A model generated the notes under the pieces. The model saw only the letters and a list, made by a program, of their open reading frames with translations. It had not been told where the DNA came from and ran no database searches. From NCBI GenBank assembly GCA_902826155.1, contig CADEDU010000008.1:75770-139769 (forward strand): a stretch of 64,000 bases of DNA. Direction: 5' to 3'. Both the position numbers and the translations under genes were made by a program. The DNA is from an uncultured beta proteobacterium. GTDB lineage: Bacteria; Pseudomonadota; Gammaproteobacteria; Burkholderiales; SG8-39. Each line of letters starts with the position of its first letter. Within the stretch, counting starts at the first letter, position 1. Below are positions 1 through 9,429 of the stretch, piece by piece.

Positions 1-130
1 TCGTCGGCGCGAGCAGGATTAGCCTCCGACTGACCGTACCCCTGATGCGGATTCGATGGCGCAGCGCTGAACGGGTGGCCTGATACCTCTGATGCATCGT
101 TCGTTCGTGTTGACCAGGCCGTAACGGCGG

Positions 131-775
131 TTACCGCAGTATGTTGTGATCGAACGCCAGTCGTACCAGATCAGCATTGGTGCGCGCCCCCAGCTTGTCG
201 AGGACGCGGGCGCGATAGGTCGCCACCGTCTTGACGCTCAATCCGAGCTCATTGCCGATCGCAGTGAGCCCAACGCCCTCGGCAATGCTCCGGAACACCG
301 CGAATTCGCGTGGCGCGAGATGCTCCTCCGGCATGGCCATGCAAGGATTCCCCACCGCATCGGCGAGTGCGCCGGCCAGCGTCCCGCTGAGATGTTTCCG
401 ACCACGAGCGATCGAGCGAATTGCTGAAGCCAGTTGTTCCGTCGAGTCACGCTTGGAAACAAAACCGTCGGCGCCCAGCCTGAGGCTGCGCGTACCGAAT
501 TGGCGTTCATCGCGACCGCTGAAGATCAACACCTTCGGATGTGTTCGGGTCGACGTGATCTCCTCGATCAGATCGAGTCCGTTGCGATCGCGCAGATCCA
601 ACTCAATGACTGCCATGTGAGGCGGGTCCGATTGCAGTAGTTCCAGGCACTGGGCGGCGCTGTCGGTCTCGCCCGCGATTTCGATATCGGTAAACGGCGC
701 CAGCATCTGACGCACTCCGCAGCGGACCACTTCATGGCTGTCGCACAGCACGATGCGTATGCCGGAATCAACCAT
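131..775 (-). CDS. LuxR/NarL-type response regulator with Glu in place of the phospho-acceptor Asp
   Basis: A 214-residue receiver plus C-terminal LuxR helix-turn-helix protein, probably a transcription factor. The receiver spans about residues 6-125 and the HTH about 148-210 (SVKTVATYRARVLDKLGA, the usual recognition-helix signature). The longer open frame starts upstream at 985, but the ATG at 775 places the start directly before the receiver. It overlaps the end of the hybrid-kinase gene by 8 bases, so translation is probably coupled and the kinase is its likely partner. Oddity: in the beta-3 motif VIELDLRDRNG, Glu58 sits where NarL-family receivers have the phosphorylated Asp (eight residues before the conserved Gly). 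The second acidic-pocket residue is Ser13. The conserved Lys and Ser/Thr positions remain. Glu may mimic phosphorylation or make the domain phosphorylation-independent; this is inference. Confidence 0.9.
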   Translation of the reverse strand: MVDSGIRIVLCDSHEVVRCGVRQMLAPFTDIEIAGETDSAAQCLELLQSDPPHMAVIELDLRDRNGLDLIEEITSTRTHPKVLIFSGRDERQFGTRSLRLGADGFVSKRDSTEQLASAIRSIARGRKHLSGTLAGALADAVGNPCMAMPEEHLAPREFAVFRSIAEGVGLTAIGNELGLSVKTVATYRARVLDKLGARTNADLVRLAFDHNILR

Positions 776-3371
776 GGCTTCGATCCTGGGGCGTGGCGGC
801 GCGACGCAACACGTGGAGCAGTGCGTCGCGCAGCGCGACCTTGCGAAACGGCTTGGCGATGTACTCGTCGAATCCAGACTGCAGCGCTCGCTCACGATCC
901 CCCGACAAGCTGTTCGCCGTGAGCGCAACGATGCAAAGGCGATCGCCCTGGCGCCCCAGTGCGCCGTGATTGCGTTCGATATCACGCAGCATCGCCGTGG
1001 CCTCGATGCCGCCCAGGACCGGCATATGCCAGTCCATCAACACGACATCGAAGCGTCCCGGGCGAACTTGCTCCAACGCTTGAGCGCCGTTCTCGACTGC
1101 TGTCACCTCGCAACCGAGCTCGCGCAACATGATCGCGGCGATCTTGCGGTTGATGGCGTTGTCTTCGACCAGAAGAGTGGTGCGGCCGGCGAGTGTTGCG
1201 ATGGCCTGCGCCTGCGTCGCCGGCGGGTGATCGGCCGTCGGTTGTGCCGCATCGGATCGAACCAGCCGGACATCGAACCAGAACGTCGAGCCACGCCCGG
1301 GCTCGCTGGCAACGCCGATGGCGCCACCCATTAGCTCGACCAGCTGTTTAGAGATGGCCAGGCCCAGGCCTGTGCCTTCGTTGCTGCGGGTTGTGTCGTT
1401 GCCCACCTGGACGAACGGCGCAAACAGCCGCGCGAGATTGTCAGTTGGGATGCCGACCCCGGTATCGGTGACCGCAAACCGCAACGTCACGGACCCGCCG
1501 ATCGGTTCATGAGTCCCGCTCACCGTAATCGCCACCCGCCCGTGGTCGGTAAAGCGAAGTGCGTTGCCAACCAGATTGGACAGCACCTGTCTCAATCGAC
1601 CGGCATCACCGATCCAATGCTCGGTCAGGTGCGCTTCAACAGACTGGGTGAGCGCGACGCCCTTGCCGATGGCGCGCGCCTCGAACAGCGTCAACACGCT
1701 CTGCAGCAGTCGGCGCAATTGAAACGGCGCTTCGCATAGCGTGAGTTTGCCTGCTTCGATCTTTGATAGATCGAGCACGTCGTTGATCACACCGAGCAGT
1801 GCTTCAGCCGATTCGTAGGCGGCCGAGGCGTGCTCGCGACTGCTGGCGGGCAGCGCACTGTCCACCAAAATCTCGAGCGTGCCCAGTATCGCGCTCATCG
1901 GCGTGCGGATCTCGTGACTCATCTGCGCCAGGTACCGCGACTTGGCGAGGTTGGCCTGCTGCGCCGCGCGAGTAGCTGCCTGTAACGACAACTCGGCGCG
2001 TTTGCGCAGCGTGATGTTGCGTGCCACGCCGCGATAACCTTCGAATCGTCCACCGCGCCCGAACTTCGGCTGACCGCTGATTGAGAACCAAAGGCTCTCG
2101 CCGTGTCGATCCGGGCGTCGGATCTCGAAGTCGCGAAACGGCTGACGCGCCGCCAGCACTGCCTTGTGCGCCGCCCACTCCTCCTCAGTGACGCTGTCAT
2201 CGGGGAGCTCCCAGCGCCGCTTGCCGATGAGTTGCGTGCTCTCGGGCATCGACTCCACCGGTTGGCGCCCTTCGATCACCGTGAAGCGCAGCTGTGCGTC
2301 TTGCTCCCAGTAGTAGTCCGAGGACAACTGGGCAAGCACGCGAAAGCGCTCCTCACGTTCGGCCAGCGCGCGTTGGTCGCGAATGCGATCGGTCACGTCG
2401 GAGGCGATCAACAGCACGCTTGCGCCGGCGCCCGTGGTGTCCAGCTCCGGGAGCAGAACCGACTCGAACACGCGTCGGCCGGCCGGCGAATTCAAGGTGA
2501 AATTGACGCGTCGCGGCCGCGCTTCGCCCAGGACTTCGGCGACATGTCGGCGCGCATCCACAAGTCGATTGGGTGCAAAGCTGAGCTCGCCCAGGTTGGT
2601 GCCGATCAGCTCGCGCGGGGCGCGTCCAACGATGCGAGCGGCCGCTGCATTGACGAACGCGAACCGCAGATTGCGGTCGATGCGCAGCACCAGATCGGGC
2701 ATCTGGTCGTAGACCCAGTCGGTGCGGGCGCAATGCATGCACAGCAACTGCTCGATACGCGTGCGCTCGTCCTGCTCGACGCGCAGACTGAGTGTATTGG
2801 CCACCCCCTGCGCGAACGTGCATTCATCAGACCGCCACTCGGTGGTCGCAGACTCTCGTTCAACGCTCATCACCCCGCATAGCCTGCCGCCACGCACGAC
2901 CGGGACAGCCACTAAAGCGGCCGCCGGCGAATCAGCCAGTTCGATCTCCCATAGAGTGCCCGCGGTCGCATCGGGTTGGGAGCGATAGGCGATGATCAGC
3001 TCGCCGCGCTCCAGGGCGCTGAACAAGGCCGGGTGATCGGCGACGGTTCTGGCCGGCCTGCTGACGAGACCGGGATCCGTAGTGCTGTAGTGTTCCAGGC
3101 ACTCCAGCTTCGTGCCACTGTCGTCCATGCACCAGAAGCTCACCTGTTGCGCCTGCAGCACGTTGCAGAGTCGCGGGCAGAATTCTCGCAACACCTCGTC
3201 CAGCGCTCGGTTCTCCAGTGCGCACGCGCGTGTCAGCCCCTGCAGCAAGGCCAGCCATTGGCCGTGCATGCCTGTGTGATCCGGGCTATCGATGGCACGC
3301 GGCGAGTCGGTCTGCGCGCTCGGGCGATGGTGAGGATCGCGATTGGCGGCGATCCGATTGGCGTGGCTCAT
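768..3371 (-). CDS. Hybrid sensor histidine kinase (GAF-PAS-PAS-HisKA-HATPase-REC)
   Basis: A soluble 867-residue hybrid kinase with no membrane segment, so it senses a cytoplasmic or diffusible signal. Order: GAF-like domain (about 45-200), PAS (about 220-330), PAS with PAC (about 345-455), phospho-acceptor helix with [13 protein letters not shown] (His near 487), HATPase with NLVGNALRF, DTGVGIP and GTGLGLAIS (N, G1, G2 boxes), then a C-terminal receiver with VVLMDWHMPVLGG, whose Asp is intact. No Hpt domain is present, so onward transfer needs an outside Hpt protein. Its last 8 bases overlap the start of the LuxR-type regulator gene. An OmpR-type regulator gene lies 207 bases upstream on the same strand. 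The ligand is unknown. Confidence 0.93.
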   Translation of the reverse strand: MSHANRIAANRDPHHRPSAQTDSPRAIDSPDHTGMHGQWLALLQGLTRACALENRALDEVLREFCPRLCNVLQAQQVSFWCMDDSGTKLECLEHYSTTDPGLVSRPARTVADHPALFSALERGELIIAYRSQPDATAGTLWEIELADSPAAALVAVPVVRGGRLCGVMSVERESATTEWRSDECTFAQGVANTLSLRVEQDERTRIEQLLCMHCARTDWVYDQMPDLVLRIDRNLRFAFVNAAAARIVGRAPRELIGTNLGELSFAPNRLVDARRHVAEVLGEARPRRVNFTLNSPAGRRVFESVLLPELDTTGAGASVLLIASDVTDRIRDQRALAEREERFRVLAQLSSDYYWEQDAQLRFTVIEGRQPVESMPESTQLIGKRRWELPDDSVTEEEWAAHKAVLAARQPFRDFEIRRPDRHGESLWFSISGQPKFGRGGRFEGYRGVARNITLRKRAELSLQAATRAAQQANLAKSRYLAQMSHEIRTPMSAILGTLEILVDSALPASSREHASAAYESAEALLGVINDVLDLSKIEAGKLTLCEAPFQLRRLLQSVLTLFEARAIGKGVALTQSVEAHLTEHWIGDAGRLRQVLSNLVGNALRFTDHGRVAITVSGTHEPIGGSVTLRFAVTDTGVGIPTDNLARLFAPFVQVGNDTTRSNEGTGLGLAISKQLVELMGGAIGVASEPGRGSTFWFDVRLVRSDAAQPTADHPPATQAQAIATLAGRTTLLVEDNAINRKIAAIMLRELGCEVTAVENGAQALEQVRPGRFDVVLMDWHMPVLGGIEATAMLRDIERNHGALGRQGDRLCIVALTANSLSGDRERALQSGFDEYIAKPFRKVALRDALLHVLRRAATPQDRSHG

Positions 3372-3578
3372 GGGTGATGCAGCCGGGACGCGTTGCCGCG
3401 TACGGCCGCTGCGAGGAGGGTTCAGCCCAATGTGCCAAGTCAGGGCTACCGAAAGGCTTCAATTGCCGCGCGGTTGGTCGCGCGCGTGGACGATTCCTCG
3501 CGCCAACGCGTTACTGTTTCCGCAGAGCTGTCGTGTGGTGGCAGCAGGCGTGCGATTGGTCACCCGCCGTGCGGGTAC

Positions 3579-4307
3579 CTACCATTGCGGTTCCACACTC
3601 GCATCGAACACGTAACCCAGGCCTCGTTCGGTTCGGACCAGCTCGGGCTCACCGGGTCTCACGCGGAGCTTGCGTCGCAGGCGCACGACTTGAACATTGA
3701 CCGATCGATCCAACACGTTCTCGTTGAAGCCGATTGCGTTGATCAGCTGTTCGCGCGTCAGAATGCGGTTGGGCGCGCGGCACAAGACGTGCAGCAGCTT
3801 GAACTCGGTGCGGGTGAGTGGGCGCTCCAGTCCGCCCTCGCCGATCAGTCGACGCGATGCCACGTCCAGGCGCCAGGCGCCGAAGCGATAAGCGCGTGGC
3901 CCCGTGGGTAAGCCCGGCTGCGGCACGCCCACGCTACTGCCGCTGCAACGCCGGATCACTGCGCGCATGCGGGCGAGCAACTCGCGCGGACTGAAGGGCT
4001 TGGGAAGGTAGTCGTCCGCGCCCGTCTCCAAGCCGGTAACCCGATCAGATTCCTGGGTGCGCACACTGAGCATGATGATCGGCAGCGTCGGCTCGCGCTG
4101 GCGTAGTTCCCGCGCCAGGTCCAGGCCATCGCCGTCGGGCAGAATCAGATCGAGAAGCACCATCGCAGGCGTGCGAGCCGCGAGTTCCTTTCGACCTGCA
4201 GTGAGCGAGCCTACGCAATTGAGCTCGAACCCATGTGCGCCGAGAAACCCCCCCAGCAAGCTGTGTAACGGTTGATGGTCGTCGATCAGCAAGACTGTAT
4301 TGTTCAT
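3579..4307 (-). CDS. OmpR/PhoB-family response regulator
   Basis: A 242-residue protein with an N-terminal receiver (about 4-118) and a C-terminal winged-helix DNA-binding domain (about 140-236). Receiver residues are complete: the acidic pair in LLIDDHQ, the phospho-acceptor Asp in MVLLDLILPDGDG, and Lys in YLPKPF. The winged helix shows RTEFKLLHVL and RSVNVQVVRLRRKL, typical of OmpR-type regulators. It lies 145 bases downstream of the PAS-rich kinase gene and upstream of the hybrid kinase, all on the minus strand, so its cognate kinase is probably one of these two. The target genes cannot be read from the sequence. Confidence 0.93.
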   Translation of the reverse strand: MNNTVLLIDDHQPLHSLLGGFLGAHGFELNCVGSLTAGRKELAARTPAMVLLDLILPDGDGLDLARELRQREPTLPIIMLSVRTQESDRVTGLETGADDYLPKPFSPRELLARMRAVIRRCSGSSVGVPQPGLPTGPRAYRFGAWRLDVASRRLIGEGGLERPLTRTEFKLLHVLCRAPNRILTREQLINAIGFNENVLDRSVNVQVVRLRRKLRVRPGEPELVRTERGLGYVFDASVEPQW

Positions 4308-4452
4308 CGTCGAATGTCCGGTTAATACGTACTCGTGAAGTCGAACAGCTCAAGTCGATCGCGATTCGGCGCAGGTGCGCCGGCAAGCGCGATACATGGC
4401 GAGGCCGCGCTGCAGGTATCGGGAAATCGTTCGGCCCTGCGCTGAGTCCTTC

Positions 4453-7413
4453 TCAGGCCTCTTCCAAGGTGAGCGCAGCGGACTGTCGTGGTAAAGACGA
4501 GCGCTCGAGGCGCGGCAAGCAAATGGTGATGGTGGTCCCCGCTCCGGGCGTGCTTCGAATCCACAGCCTGCCACCGTTCTGGCCGACGATGCTGTGCACG
4601 ATCGACAAGCCCAGGCCGATGCCCTGGCCGATCGGTTTCGTGGTGAAGAACGGCTCGATCGCGCGTTCAAGCACCTCGGGCGCCATGCCGGCACCGGAAT
4701 CGCCAATCTCCAGTAGCACGAACGGTGCGATCTGAAGCTGCGGCAGAATCGCGCGCAGTGGATCGTCCGGGCCAATGTTGGCAGTGCGGATGGTGAACGT
4801 GCCGCGTTTGGCGATCGCCGCGCGCGCGTTGCATGTGAGATTTGACAATACCTGCGCAAGTTGAGCGTGGCTCATGCTGATCGGCCACAGGTGTTTTCCG
4901 GGGCGGAACTCGACCATCATCCGATCACCGGCCAACTGCTGCAGCGTCGAGAGTCGCTCGGATATCGATGCGTTGAGGTCAATGGGGAGGAGCTCGGCGC
5001 GATCCTTACGCGCAAACGCCAGCAATTGCTCGACGATGGCGCGTGCGCCTTCGCTCGTTCGCGCGATCTCGCGAAGATGACCGTTGAGTTCCCCTGCAGA
5101 CTCGATCGCCTCACGCGCCACGTCGCAGTGCCCACTGATTACCGTGAGCATGTTGTTGAAATCGTGAGCGATGCCACCGGCGAGTCGGCCGATCGCTTCC
5201 AATTTCTGGGCTTGGCGCAGTTCGGCTTCCATGCGCAGGCGTTCTTGTTCGCCGCGCTTGCGGTGGGTGATATCCAAGGTCGTGCCGATTAACAGGCGCT
5301 CGCCGTGCTCATCGTGAAACGCGCGGATATAGGCCAATCCATCGAACGTGCTGCCATCGCGGCGGCGCCCGGTGAACTCGACGTGGGTGGCACCGGCTGC
5401 TTCGGTTTCTCTCATGATTCGAGCCACCACGCTCGAGCTGGTGCAAAGTTCGCCGATGCGGATTTCGCACAACTGATCCCAACCGATGAATCCGAACATC
5501 GTGATGAACGCGCGATTGGCATAGCGAATCCGGCCGACTGGGTCGACGATATAGAACCCATTGAGCGAATGCTCCAATGCCTCGGACCGTAGGCGCAGCT
5601 GTGCCTCGGCACGCTTACGTGCGCCGATATCACGCCAGCTCGATCGGCTGTAGACCGGGCGCCCATCGGCTCCCTGCAACAGGGTGACGCTCAGGCTGAC
5701 GTCCATGACGCGCCCGTCGGCGCATATCACGCGCAACTCGACGTCGCGAACTTCACCGCGCTGGGCGAACTGCGCATAGGCCCGCTGTGCGGCAGCGACG
5801 CTGTCCGGCGCGTAGAGCGAGAAAAGCTCACGTCCAATCACTTGGTCGCGCGAATAGCCGGTCTGGCGCAGCAAGGTTTGATTGCACTGCACGACACGAC
5901 GTGTAAGCGGGTCGATCGACAGCAGCATGTCCGGCCCGTTGTCGTAGAGGTCCTGGTAGCGTTGCTCGGATTCGCGCAAGCGCCGCTCGGCGATCTTCGC
6001 CGCGGAAATGTCACGCGATATCGAGGCGAAACCGAGCAGCCGTCCGTGCTGATCGCGCCTGGCTATGAGCACCGACGACACTGCGATCGAACGCCCCACG
6101 GGACCACGTAGCTCGCGCTCGCCACGCCAGACCCCCTTGATCAAGGCCACCTGGCGCGCGAGGTTGAGGTCAAGTCCGCTGGGGTAAAAATCGGCAATGC
6201 CAAAGGTGTCAAGAGCAGACGTTGGTGCCACGCCCAACGCCCGGCGCGCAGCATCGTTCATGAAGGTGAGTCGATCGGTCTGGTCGCACACCAGGATCAT
6301 GTCGCTGGTTCGCTCTACCAGGTGCGCCAGGTCCTCAATTCGGGCGTGCGCGAGGTCGCGCGCATCGACCAGCGCGGCGAATGCGGCAGACAGCTCGGCT
6401 ACTTCCGCGATCCCCGAATCGGGGATCGGCGGCCCGTCGTGCGCAGCAACCATCGCGCGCATCGCATGCGCCAGCGCGCGGACCGGACGGTCGATGCGTC
6501 GCGCGACGGCCCAGGCAAGTAGCAGCGCAAGCACGACCACCAACGCGATCAGATTGGTCTGGTTGCGGGACGCACGTGCCGCCTCGTGTCGAATCAGGTC
6601 CGAGGCAAGCGAAACGCTGATCAGCCAATCGTCGAAGCGGGTCACTTCCGTGACTTGCGCGGCGCCTTCGTCTGCGCGCCGGAGATCGAGTGAAGCCTCG
6701 ACTGGTTGCAGGGCGACGGAAGAGTGCTTGACGCCTCCGGCAATCAAATGTCCGCTTCGGCTGACGAGCCGGGCGCTCGTTGAGTCGGGGTGGTGGGGGC
6801 CGGTCGATTCGGCCGATGGTCGTCCGATTCGCAGATTCAGCGTAAAGCGCTCGAGCAGCACGCCAAGGCTTTCAAGGTTGAGCGCGACTGCAACGAATCC
6901 GCTTCGATCGTTCAGGGCACGCGCAACCACGACGGTTTGCACGCCGTCGGCGTAGGCAAGCGGCGGCGAGACCACGATGTGATCGGTAGGCGTCTGCGCG
7001 AACTCGCGATGCCAGTCGATGGCCTTGACCAATGTTGCGCTGAGATCGTGCTGCCGGATCGAACAGATCCGCTCGCCCGCGGCGTTGAGCACGATGGCAT
7101 CGACGAAATGACGGGCGAAGCGCGCCGGGTATGGCATGAGATACGCGCACTCGCTGCGATCGGTGCGCGCGCCGACGCTGGCACTGATGCCCTCGAGCGT
7201 GGCCAAGGCATCGGTGATCCGATCATTGACGCCCTCGGCACTGGCGTGAGCGACGGCCCGCGCGTCACTCACGGCCCGCTCGAGCTCGAGGGCTACTTGA
7301 TGCTGATGGCTGTAGTACAGCAATCCAAGCAATGGCGCGGCGATCACCAGAACCAGCGTCGCGAGCGCGATCTTCAGTGACAGAGTTGGGGTGTTGTCGA
7401 ACGGATGCTTCAT
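4453..7413 (-). CDS. Membrane sensor histidine kinase (Cache-like sensor, HAMP, multiple PAS, HisKA, HATPase)
   Basis: A 986-residue membrane kinase. The start is set at the ATG at 7413 (MKHPFDNTPTLSLKIALATL), which places a hydrophobic helix near residues 13-35; the open frame extends 58 codons further but that part looks non-coding. A periplasmic sensor of about 240 residues resembling double-Cache domains follows. Then come a second membrane helix (LIALVVVLALLLAWAVA), HAMP, three PAS/PAC modules, and a kinase core with H-box AGGIAHDFNNMLTVISG, N-box NLTCNARAAI, G1 DSGAGM and G2 GLGLSIV. The HDFNN H-box is typical of NtrB-like and rhizobial PAS kinases. No receiver is attached. The OmpR-type regulator genes on either side are candidate partners. 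Confidence 0.92.
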   Translation of the reverse strand: MKHPFDNTPTLSLKIALATLVLVIAAPLLGLLYYSHQHQVALELERAVSDARAVAHASAEGVNDRITDALATLEGISASVGARTDRSECAYLMPYPARFARHFVDAIVLNAAGERICSIRQHDLSATLVKAIDWHREFAQTPTDHIVVSPPLAYADGVQTVVVARALNDRSGFVAVALNLESLGVLLERFTLNLRIGRPSAESTGPHHPDSTSARLVSRSGHLIAGGVKHSSVALQPVEASLDLRRADEGAAQVTEVTRFDDWLISVSLASDLIRHEAARASRNQTNLIALVVVLALLLAWAVARRIDRPVRALAHAMRAMVAAHDGPPIPDSGIAEVAELSAAFAALVDARDLAHARIEDLAHLVERTSDMILVCDQTDRLTFMNDAARRALGVAPTSALDTFGIADFYPSGLDLNLARQVALIKGVWRGERELRGPVGRSIAVSSVLIARRDQHGRLLGFASISRDISAAKIAERRLRESEQRYQDLYDNGPDMLLSIDPLTRRVVQCNQTLLRQTGYSRDQVIGRELFSLYAPDSVAAAQRAYAQFAQRGEVRDVELRVICADGRVMDVSLSVTLLQGADGRPVYSRSSWRDIGARKRAEAQLRLRSEALEHSLNGFYIVDPVGRIRYANRAFITMFGFIGWDQLCEIRIGELCTSSSVVARIMRETEAAGATHVEFTGRRRDGSTFDGLAYIRAFHDEHGERLLIGTTLDITHRKRGEQERLRMEAELRQAQKLEAIGRLAGGIAHDFNNMLTVISGHCDVAREAIESAGELNGHLREIARTSEGARAIVEQLLAFARKDRAELLPIDLNASISERLSTLQQLAGDRMMVEFRPGKHLWPISMSHAQLAQVLSNLTCNARAAIAKRGTFTIRTANIGPDDPLRAILPQLQIAPFVLLEIGDSGAGMAPEVLERAIEPFFTTKPIGQGIGLGLSIVHSIVGQNGGRLWIRSTPGAGTTITICLPRLERSSLPRQSAALTLEEA

Positions 7414-7620
7414 CAGGTGGCGGGATGGAAAGGTGATGAAGACGGAGAGGCGATGAAGCCTCCTCCCCGCCGTAATGCTGCACTGCAGCGTGCGCGATGT
7501 TACTGATTCACCTGTGCATGTGCCTTGCTTGAGTGTCAGCATGGATGAAGCGGAAGCTACGCACGTAGCCTGCAGAGAATTCTCCACGGCCTGCGCAGGG
7601 GAATCGATCTACTGCGACGG

Positions 7621-8382
7621 CTACTTGATCGCTTCGACCGGCGTGTCTAGAACGTATCCGGCGTGACGCACGGTCTTCAGTAGCCGTTGTGGGTTGCTGC
7701 CCTGCGTGAGTTTTCGTCGTAGGCGCAGGACCTGCACGTTGATTGAGCGTTCATACAGGTCGTCGTGCAATCGGCTCGACGCCATCAACACCTCACGCGA
7801 TAGAACACGCTGGGGCGATCGAAGAAAGCAGCTCAGCAGATTGAACTCCGTGATCGTCAGATTGACGATGGTGCCGTGCGGATCGAGCAATCGTCGTCGC
7901 GGAACATTCAACTCCCAGCCGGCGAAGCGGTAAATCCTCGTGACGTCCGCGCGCCCGATGGGTTCCGTCGTCGAGGCAGGCGCACGCCGACGTCCGATCG
8001 CGCGCACCCTCGCCACCAACTCGAGTGGGCCGAACGGCTTGGCGACGAAATCGTCGGCACCATTGTCCAGTGCGAGGACGCGGTCGGCCTCCTCTGAGTC
8101 GGCGCTCAGGACAATCACCGGCACGTCTGACTTTGCGCGGATTCTGCGAAGCAGATCCAATCCGTCGCCGTCTTCCAAGCGCAGGTCGACTATCACCAGA
8201 TCGACAGCAGGGTCGTGCGCTGCACGAAGCGCGCGCGCGAAGCGATGTTCCACGCGCACTGCGATGCCGTGATGGGCGAGCGTCTCGCGCACTAGATCAA
8301 TGACCCGCTCGTCGAGTTCGATGAGCAGGACAACAAAGCGCCGTGATCGGCGTGGATCCTCGGAATTTCCGTTCGTTGCCAT
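7621..8382 (-). CDS. OmpR-family response regulator
   Basis: A 253-residue receiver plus winged-helix regulator. The phospho-acceptor Asp is present in LVIVDLRLEDGDG and the conserved Lys in DDFVAKPFG. The N-terminal acidic pocket (LLIELDERVI) is less canonical than in the neighbouring regulator. The C-terminal winged helix (about 150-245) has TITEFNLLSCFL and RSINVQVLRLRRKL. It is the promoter-proximal gene of the minus-strand signalling series; the PAS-rich kinase gene starts 207 bases downstream. It diverges from the GAF/chemoreceptor pair across a 345-base spacer. It resembles the regulator at 3579-4307 and may be an old paralogue. Confidence 0.92.
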   Translation of the reverse strand: MATNGNSEDPRRSRRFVVLLIELDERVIDLVRETLAHHGIAVRVEHRFARALRAAHDPAVDLVIVDLRLEDGDGLDLLRRIRAKSDVPVIVLSADSEEADRVLALDNGADDFVAKPFGPLELVARVRAIGRRRAPASTTEPIGRADVTRIYRFAGWELNVPRRRLLDPHGTIVNLTITEFNLLSCFLRSPQRVLSREVLMASSRLHDDLYERSINVQVLRLRRKLTQGSNPQRLLKTVRHAGYVLDTPVEAIK

Positions 8383-8727
8383 TCGTGTGGCAATGGCCCA
8401 TGGCTCTGGCGCTTCTCTAACACATCCGCGGCAATTTCAGTCGATTCGCGGAGGCCCTCCGACGCCGCTAAGAGCTGATAGACCTTGCCGATGACAGGAA
8501 CTCTGAATCGACCATGCACCGTGCGTCTCGTGCCGAACTCCTGTCTCTGCGCTCAGAGAAGTCGGTGGGGATGTCGAGGACAGACAGTATTAGCTTGCTT
8601 CTCCGAATGTCGCCTGAATGTGGACCAGTGCGCGCGGCCGAGATCGACATAACCGGATTGAAGCCGGACCGTAGCGAACGGGCAACATATTGACGGGTCC
8701 GCAAGGCCCTCTCGGAACGAACCGCCC
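8383..8727. other. Spacer between divergent transcription units
   Basis: This 345-base stretch separates the minus-strand regulator series from the plus-strand GAF gene and must carry at least two promoters. Short open frames here have no coding-like composition or recognisable motif. I could not identify a convincing sigma-70 pair, operator palindrome or RNA structure. Confidence 0.5.
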
Positions 8728-9384
8728 ATGCACCTTCCTGCCGTGAGTGTTGCGCACCTCAATCTCATCCGCGAACACCTGGTCGAACTGACGCAGCACG
8801 TTAATCGCCTCCAGGCTGCTGAACGCAAGATGGTCGAGGGGCAGCTTCGCATGTGCGCACAGATGGATTTGGTCGCAGCGTTGTGGGCGGAACCCGATAC
8901 GTCGAATGGCGATCTGCCGGGGTTGTTCGCGATGATGGCGCCACGAATTTGCGATATCGCACAACTCGGTCGGATCAGCTGGTGGGAGTTCGACGCGGGT
9001 TGCAGCACACTCGCGTGTCGGATGGCGCACGCGGTCTCGCGTGAGCGGGCGCTTCTGGATCGACGACGTGATCAGGCTACCCATGCGTCGTACCTCGCCT
9101 TGCTGGCACGCGGACAGTTGATCGCGATCCAAGACTGTGCCGAAGACGATTTGGGGGTGGCACTGGCGGCACAGGATCCACCGAGCTCGCGTATGACGGC
9201 GGTGCTCGAGGTGCCGGTTCGTGTGCGGCGTCGGTTGCGCGGCGTTCTCGCGCTCGAAGAGATCGCGCATCTGCGTGTATGGCAAGCCGAGGAGCGACTG
9301 TTCGCGAGGTTCCTCGGGCGATTGCTCGAGGTTGTGCTCGAGCGCGCCAATGTCAACGCGCTGGGTGACAACCCGATACGGTGA
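8728..9384 (+). CDS. GAF-domain protein
   Basis: A 218-residue soluble protein. Residues 1-45 are likely coiled coil (NLIREHLVELTQHVNRLQAA and following). A GAF-like domain occupies about 45-210 (ISWWEFDAGCSTLACRMAH, then LEVPVRVRRRLRGVLALEEI). It resembles the N-terminal GAF part of the hybrid kinase at 768-3371, which also has a SFWCMDDSGTKLECLEHY-type motif, but it carries no output domain. It ends 45 bases before the chemoreceptor gene on the same strand, so the two are probably co-transcribed. A sensory accessory role is inference; the ligand is unknown. Confidence 0.75.
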   Translation: MHLPAVSVAHLNLIREHLVELTQHVNRLQAAERKMVEGQLRMCAQMDLVAALWAEPDTSNGDLPGLFAMMAPRICDIAQLGRISWWEFDAGCSTLACRMAHAVSRERALLDRRRDQATHASYLALLARGQLIAIQDCAEDDLGVALAAQDPPSSRMTAVLEVPVRVRRRLRGVLALEEIAHLRVWQAEERLFARFLGRLLEVVLERANVNALGDNPIR

Positions 9385-9429
9385 GGGGCGATCGAAACTA
9401 CGCGGTAAGCCCAGCATAGGTTCTGGAAC

